A DNA stretch of 64,000 nt, taken from positions 1-64,000 of the forward strand of contig NZ_NRRN01000012.1 of assembly GCF_016583625.1 (NCBI RefSeq). The letters are read 5' to 3'. The DNA is from Halorhodospira abdelmalekii. Lineage in GTDB: Bacteria > Pseudomonadota > Gammaproteobacteria > Nitrococcales > Halorhodospiraceae. Made by a program: the position numbers and the translations under genes. Shown in pieces: positions 60,037 through 64,000 of this stretch. The notes under the pieces were generated by a model. It was not told the origin of the DNA, made no database searches, and saw nothing but the letters and a program-made list of their open reading frames with translations. Position 1 is the stretch's first letter. Each line of letters opens with the position of its first letter.

Positions 60037-61488
60037 CTAAAGCCGCCCTTCGTTGATCTGCACATCGGCCTCTTCGCGCAACGCCTCCAGAAAGGCGCGA
60101 AAATCGGTATGGGCAACAAGCTGCCCCAGCTGTTGACGCAGCTGCTCGCGCTCCTCTTCGGCAAGGTCGTCCGGTCTGCCCGGCTCGATCTCTTGCACAC
60201 TCACCAGCGCAATTGTATCAGCGGCAACCTGGACGCTGCCAACCGCGCCATCGGCCAGCGCAAAGGCCTTGCGCACGACTGCCTGAGGGTGACCGCGATC
60301 ATCGCGGCGAACAGGTCCGGCGGCGAACAGCTCGATTCCGTGCGCCGCCGCCTTCTCCTCCAGGGTTGCGTCCGCCCCTTCGGTAAGTTCTGCGCTCCAC
60401 CGCTCCGCCTGTGCCCGCGCCTCATCAAGGGCGCGCTCGCGGCGCAGATCGGCACGGATCTCATCGGCCACCTCGACAAGCGGGCGCGGCGCCGGCGGCC
60501 GATACGCCTCAAGACGCACCACGAAAAAACGTCCGCCGGAGACCTCAATCAGATCACTGTTATAGCCGTGTTCGCGCACATCCTCGCTGAAAGCCGCGGC
60601 GACGATCTCAGGATACTGTGCCAGCCCATCATCATCGCCACCGTCACGAGTCAACCACCCACTGTGCGCGATCTTGCGGCCGACTACCTCGGCCGCTGGC
60701 TCGAGACTCTCCGGCCGCTCAAAGGCGACATTGGCCATCTCATCGATCAAGCCCGCATCGGCAAGTTCATCCTCGTGCACTTCGAGATAGGCCAAGCGCA
60801 CCGCCTCTGGCGCCATATAGTCGAAGGAACGCTCCGCGTAACGGCGCTCAACCTCACTATCGGTCACCTCGATTTCATCGAGAAAAGCTGCCGCTTCGAG
60901 CTCGACGTACTCAAAGCGGCGGCGCTCCTCTTGGATGCTCACCAGCTGATCAAGCTGCCGCGGCACCACCGCACCACCAACCCGCAGCGCCTCCTCCAGC
61001 GTAGCGATCAGCAGATCCTCGCGGACCAACTGTTCATACTGCTCCGGGGTCAAGCGGTTTTGCTGCAACAACGCCCGATAACGCTCGCGTGAGAAACGTC
61101 CGCCCTCGTGAAAAACCTGCTGATTGCGGATCGCCTGGGCGACCTCCTCATCGCTAACGCGCAGGTTCTGACGCTCGACATAGGCCTTCAGCAGGCGCTC
61201 ATCGATCAACTCCTGCAGCGCCTCGCGGCGCAGGCTCTCCTCATCGAACATTCCCGGTGGCAGCTGCCCACCGAAGAGCTCGCGCAACTGCATGCGCCGC
61301 TGATCGACGGCACGGTTCAGTTCGTGACGGACGATCTCTTCACCGGCGACCTTGGCTATGACCGCATCGCGATCGCTGCCACCCGTGAAGTGGTCGTAAC
61401 CGCCCATGAAAATGAATGGCAAGGCAATCAGCCCGATCACCACCCAGGCGATCCACCCCTTAACCCCGTCTCGTATAGCTTGAAGCAT
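60037..61488 (-). CDS. ppiD: PpiD-like periplasmic chaperone, parvulin domain apparently absent
   Basis: A membrane-anchored chaperone for proteins leaving the Sec translocon. The 483-residue product starts MLQAIRDGVKGWIAWVVIGL with one transmembrane helix (residues about 12-30). The SurA_N-like region follows (EEIVRHELNRAVDQRR). The later segment ERPESLEPAAEVVGRKIAHS is the part that normally follows the parvulin domain. E. coli PpiD has about 620 residues. Here the two parts are joined directly, and I see no parvulin core (no HILV or GGDLG motif). Its place after hupB and lon is the usual one. Confidence 0.88.
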   Translation of the reverse strand: MLQAIRDGVKGWIAWVVIGLIALPFIFMGGYDHFTGGSDRDAVIAKVAGEEIVRHELNRAVDQRRMQLRELFGGQLPPGMFDEESLRREALQELIDERLLKAYVERQNLRVSDEEVAQAIRNQQVFHEGGRFSRERYRALLQQNRLTPEQYEQLVREDLLIATLEEALRVGGAVVPRQLDQLVSIQEERRRFEYVELEAAAFLDEIEVTDSEVERRYAERSFDYMAPEAVRLAYLEVHEDELADAGLIDEMANVAFERPESLEPAAEVVGRKIAHSGWLTRDGGDDDGLAQYPEIVAAAFSEDVREHGYNSDLIEVSGGRFFVVRLEAYRPPAPRPLVEVADEIRADLRRERALDEARAQAERWSAELTEGADATLEEKAAAHGIELFAAGPVRRDDRGHPQAVVRKAFALADGAVGSVQVAADTIALVSVQEIEPGRPDDLAEEEREQLRQQLGQLVAHTDFRAFLEALREEADVQINEGRL

Positions 61489-61522
61489 CCGTTATGCTCG
61501 CTAGCGGTTCGGAAACAGGCAC

Positions 61523-61553
61523 AAAAAAAGCGCCCCCCAAGCGACGGGGACGC
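61523..61553 (-). terminator. Terminator after the tRNA pair
   Basis: On the minus strand an 8-bp GC stem (one wobble pair) is followed by seven T residues. It lies 34 bases past tRNA-Asp and before ppiD, so it ends the hupB-tRNA transcript. Confidence 0.8.
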
Positions 61554-61586
61554 CTCATTGCGACCTAGCAGCGGTCGACTCGTAGT

Positions 61587-61663
61587 TGGCGGAGCGGACG
61601 GGACTCGAACCCGCGACCTCCGGCGTGACAGGCCGGCATTCTAACCAACTGAACTACCGCTCC
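61587..61663 (-). tRNA. tRNA-Asp(GTC)
   Basis: A 77-nt cloverleaf with CCA encoded. The acceptor stem is ggagcgg/ccgctcc, the anticodon loop ctgtcac (GTC) and the T-arm gggttcgagtccc. It follows tRNA-Val by 25 bases. Confidence 0.97.
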
Positions 61664-61688
61664 GTAATTGCTCCCCACTTGCAGCTCC

Positions 61689-61764
61689 TGGTGGGTGGTG
61701 AGGGGTTCGAACCCCCGACCTTCGCCTTGTAAGGGCGACGCTCTCCCAGCTGAGCTAACCACCC
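61689..61764 (-). tRNA. tRNA-Val(TAC)
   Basis: A 76-nt cloverleaf with CCA encoded. The acceptor stem is gggtggt/accaccc, the anticodon loop cttacaa (TAC) and the T-arm gggttcgaaccc. It begins only 15 bases after the hupB stop, so it is likely cotranscribed with hupB. Confidence 0.97.
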
Positions 61765-61779
61765 CGACAACAGGAGCGC

Positions 61780-62052
61780 CTAGTTTATCGCATCCTTGAG
61801 CGCTTTACCAGGCTTAAAAGCCGGAACCCGCGATGCCGGGATGTTAAGCGCCTCTCCCGTCTGCGGATTGCGGCCAGTCCGAGCCGCGCGCTCGCGTACC
61901 GTAAAGGTGCCAAACCCAACCAGGGTGACTTGATCACCTTCCCTCAACGCTTCAGTGACGGATTCTACCACAGCGTCTACGGCACGTGAAGCGGCAGCCT
62001 TCGAAAGATCGGCGGAATCGGCCACCGCCTCAATCAGCTCAGTCTTGTTCAT
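61780..62052 (-). CDS. hupB: DNA-binding protein HU-beta
   Basis: A small nucleoid protein, 90 residues, that compacts and bends DNA. It starts [20 protein letters not shown] and has the family motif [20 protein letters not shown] with the DNA-inserting proline, and GKALKDAIN at the end. It is downstream of lon, as in most gammaproteobacteria. An aagggga site precedes the ATG. Confidence 0.97.
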   Translation of the reverse strand: MNKTELIEAVADSADLSKAAASRAVDAVVESVTEALREGDQVTLVGFGTFTVRERAARTGRNPQTGEALNIPASRVPAFKPGKALKDAIN

Positions 62053-62169
62053 TCCAACGTCCCCTTACCTGTGTACGGTTCTAATTAGTTGTTGTTGAGT
62101 TGACCACTCGCCAGAGGCACGGAGGCTCAAGTCTCTCCCGCCCTGCCCCCGCGAACCCGCTCGCCGCCT

Positions 62170-62198
62170 ACCATATCACGCTCTGCAACTCCCCCCAA
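62170..62198 (-). promoter_or_regulatory. Possible sigma-70 promoter of hupB
   Basis: On the minus strand, TTGGGG and TATGGT are separated by 17 bases and lie about 120 bases before the hupB start. Each matches the consensus only partly. Confidence 0.28.
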
Positions 62199-62240
62199 CC
62201 AGTCCGCGCTCTGGCGCGACTACGAACCCACTGATCTCAA

Positions 62241-64000
62241 TCAGTGCGGGCGCGCGGTGTCGCTATCACCCTCGCCACCCGCTACCGAAGCGCGCTGTGA
62301 GGACGCCTCCTCCCCCTGAACTCCGTCCTCGGGCAGCGGCTGCGGCAGCCGCGTCAAAGCCACATCGAGCACCTCGTCGATCCAGCGCACCGGGCGGATC
62401 TCCAGCTTACTGGTCACCTCCTTAGGCACCTCGGCTAAATCCTTTTCATTCTCGGTGGGAATAAGCACCGTCTCGATGCCACCGCGTAACGCTGCCAGTA
62501 GTTTCTCCTTAAGCCCGCCGATCGGCAACACCTCGCCACGCAAGGTAATCTCGCCGGTCATACCAACCGCCGCCCGCACCGGAATGCCGGTTAACGCCGA
62601 GACCAACGCAACACACATACCGGTGCCGGCTGATGGGCCGTCCTTGGGGATGGCCCCTTCGGGGACGTGGATATGGTAGTCGTGCTGGGCGTAGAACTCC
62701 GGGTTGAGTCCCAGGGTGCGCGCACGACTGCGCACGACTGTGCTCGCCGCATCGATCGACTCTTTCATCACCTCACCGAGTTGCCCGGTCTGAATCGCAC
62801 GCCCCTTACCAGGAACCACCGCCACCTCGATGGTCAACAACTCGCCACCGACCTCGGTCCACGCCAACCCCGTCGCCTGCCCAACTCGATCCTCGGTCTC
62901 CGCCTTACCAAAGCGATAGCGGCGCACCCCGAGATACTTATCAACGTTGCGCCGAGTGATCTGCACGCCCCGCACCTCGGCACTGCCACCACGACGGCGC
63001 GCTTTGCTCTCCTGTTCGACAAGACCTTTGACCACTTTACGACACATCGTCGCCAACTCACGCTCAAGATTGCGCACCCCAGCCTCGCGCGTGTAGTGGC
63101 GAATCAAGTCACGAACCGCGCTCTCCTTAACGTCAAGCTCACCACGCCGCAGGCCGTTGGCCTTCATCTGCTTAGGCAGCAGGTGGCGCTTAGAGATCGC
63201 AACCTTCTCCTCCTCGGTATAGCCCGGCAGACGGATCACCTCCATGCGATCAAGCAACGGCGCCGGGATATTCATCGTATTGGCGGTACAGACGAACATA
63301 ACCTCGGAGAGGTCGAAATCGACCTCCAGATAGTGATCGCTAAAGCTATGATTCTGTTCCGGGTCGAGCACCTCAAGTAGCGCGGAGGCCGGGTCGCCGC
63401 GAAAATCCATCGCCATCTTATCGATCTCGTCGAGCAAAAAGAGCGGGTTGCGCTTACCCACCTTGCTCATATTCTGAACGATCTTGCCTGGCAATGAGCC
63501 GATATAGGTGCGCCGATGGCCACGAATCTCGGCCTCATCGCGCACACCACCAAGCGACATCCGCGTAAACTGCCGGTTGGTTGCTCGTGCAATCGACTGC
63601 CCAAGCGACGTCTTGCCCACGCCGGGCGGCCCCACCAGACAGAGAATCGGGCCCTTGAGCTTGCGCACCCGCCGCTGTACGGCCAGATACTCGAGAATCC
63701 GCTCCTTGACCTTCTCAAGGCCGTAGTGATCGGCATCGAGCACCTTCTGTGCTCGCTGCAGATCGTGACGCACCTTGCTCTTCTCTTTCCACGGCAGGCT
63801 GACGATCCAGTCGAGGTAGTTGCGCACGACCGTAGCCTCGGCCGACATCGGCGACATCATCTTGAGCTTATTGAGCTCCTGACGCGCCTTGTCGAGCGCT
63901 TGCTGCGGCATCCCTGATCCGTCGATCTTACGCTCAAGCTCTTCGACCTCATTCGGCACATCCTCGAGCTCGCCGAGCTCTTTTTGGATCGCCTTCATCT
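62241..64000 (-). CDS. lon: Lon protease, N-terminal part cut by the window edge
   Basis: ATP-dependent serine protease for damaged and regulatory proteins. The visible part, about 585 residues, begins at or just before [15 protein letters not shown], which is inside the family's coiled region, and the frame continues past the right edge. It has Walker [10 protein letters not shown], Walker [10 protein letters not shown], the sensor region ending [11 protein letters not shown], and the protease dyad with the serine in [10 protein letters not shown] and the lysine in [10 protein letters not shown]. The C-terminus has an acidic and Ser/Gly-rich tail of about 30 residues. The hupB gene follows. 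Confidence 0.97.
   Translation of the reverse strand, partial: MKAIQKELGELEDVPNEVEELERKIDGSGMPQQALDKARQELNKLKMMSPMSAEATVVRNYLDWIVSLPWKEKSKVRHDLQRAQKVLDADHYGLEKVKERILEYLAVQRRVRKLKGPILCLVGPPGVGKTSLGQSIARATNRQFTRMSLGGVRDEAEIRGHRRTYIGSLPGKIVQNMSKVGKRNPLFLLDEIDKMAMDFRGDPASALLEVLDPEQNHSFSDHYLEVDFDLSEVMFVCTANTMNIPAPLLDRMEVIRLPGYTEEEKVAISKRHLLPKQMKANGLRRGELDVKESAVRDLIRHYTREAGVRNLERELATMCRKVVKGLVEQESKARRRGGSAEVRGVQITRRNVDKYLGVRRYRFGKAETEDRVGQATGLAWTEVGGELLTIEVAVVPGKGRAIQTGQLGEVMKESIDAASTVVRSRARTLGLNPEFYAQHDYHIHVPEGAIPKDGPSAGTGMCVALVSALTGIPVRAAVGMTGEITLRGEVLPIGGLKEKLLAALRGGIETVLIPTENEKDLAEVPKEVTSKLEIRPVRWIDEVLDVALTRLPQPLPEDGVQGEEASSQRASVAGGEGDSDTARPH

Overview
This is a gene-dense, GC-rich (clearly above 60% by eye) chromosomal window from a gammaproteobacterium. 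The gene order (gyrA-serC-pheA-hisC-tyrA-aroA-cmk-rpsA-ihfB, lon-hupB-ppiD, rplU-rpmA-obg-proB, mtnA-mtaD-ubiG-HAD phosphatase) follows Pseudomonas and other gammaproteobacteria. A pufBA pair for a light-harvesting antenna shows that the cell is an anoxygenic phototroph. The antenna genes and several acidic protein segments suggest a halophilic purple sulfur bacterium of the Ectothiorhodospiraceae, with Halorhodospira the most likely genus. That placement is inference. I see no rRNA, CRISPR array, prophage or intact insertion sequence.

Layout. 1-2.9 kb: proB (cut by the left edge), obg, rpmA and rplU, leftward. 3.5-4.1 kb: an isolated pufB-pufA pair, rightward, closed by a strong terminator. 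4.1-9.8 kb: a TPR lipoprotein and the sufBCDS iron-sulfur assembly operon, leftward. 10.2-15.5 kb: small unknown genes, an aminotransferase, uvrB, a helix-hairpin-helix protein and tRNA-Asn. 15.5-30.6 kb: a long leftward series, gyrA-serC-serA-pheA-hisC-tyrA-aroA-cmk-rpsA-ihfB-lapA-lapB-pyrF, joining serine, aromatic amino acid and pyrimidine synthesis to translation, nucleoid and envelope functions. 30.7-36.8 kb: a K+/H+ antiporter, then methylthioadenosine salvage (mtnA, mtaD), ubiG and a HAD phosphatase. 36.9-41.8 kb: an orphan histidine kinase, a response regulator with TPRs, an SDR resembling chlorophyll b reductase, and a LuxR-type regulator. 41.8-51.1 kb: a DASS transporter, a lytic transglycosylase, two divergent microprotein genes, an LPP20-like lipoprotein, an L,D-transpeptidase, a WecA-type transferase, a Wzz-like protein and a YciK-like SDR. 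51.2-56.8 kb: rluB-scpB-scpA-trpS-yciO leftward, then a YciI protein and TspO. 56.9-64 kb: a PP2C phosphatase, der, an acidic small protein, ppiD, tRNA-Asp, tRNA-Val, hupB and lon (cut by the right edge).

Most of the window is ordinary housekeeping. The points that stand out are: (1) an orphan antenna operon whose beta subunit has Asn where the bacteriochlorophyll-ligating His should be; (2) an SDR that looks like plant NYC1/NOL chlorophyll b reductase but has His in place of the catalytic Tyr; (3) two unannotated, mutually similar single-helix microproteins of 29 and 31 residues, transcribed divergently from a region with long inverted repeats; (4) a PpiD that seems to have lost its parvulin domain; (5) a TrpRS with a cysteine motif like that of the iron-sulfur TrpRS enzymes.
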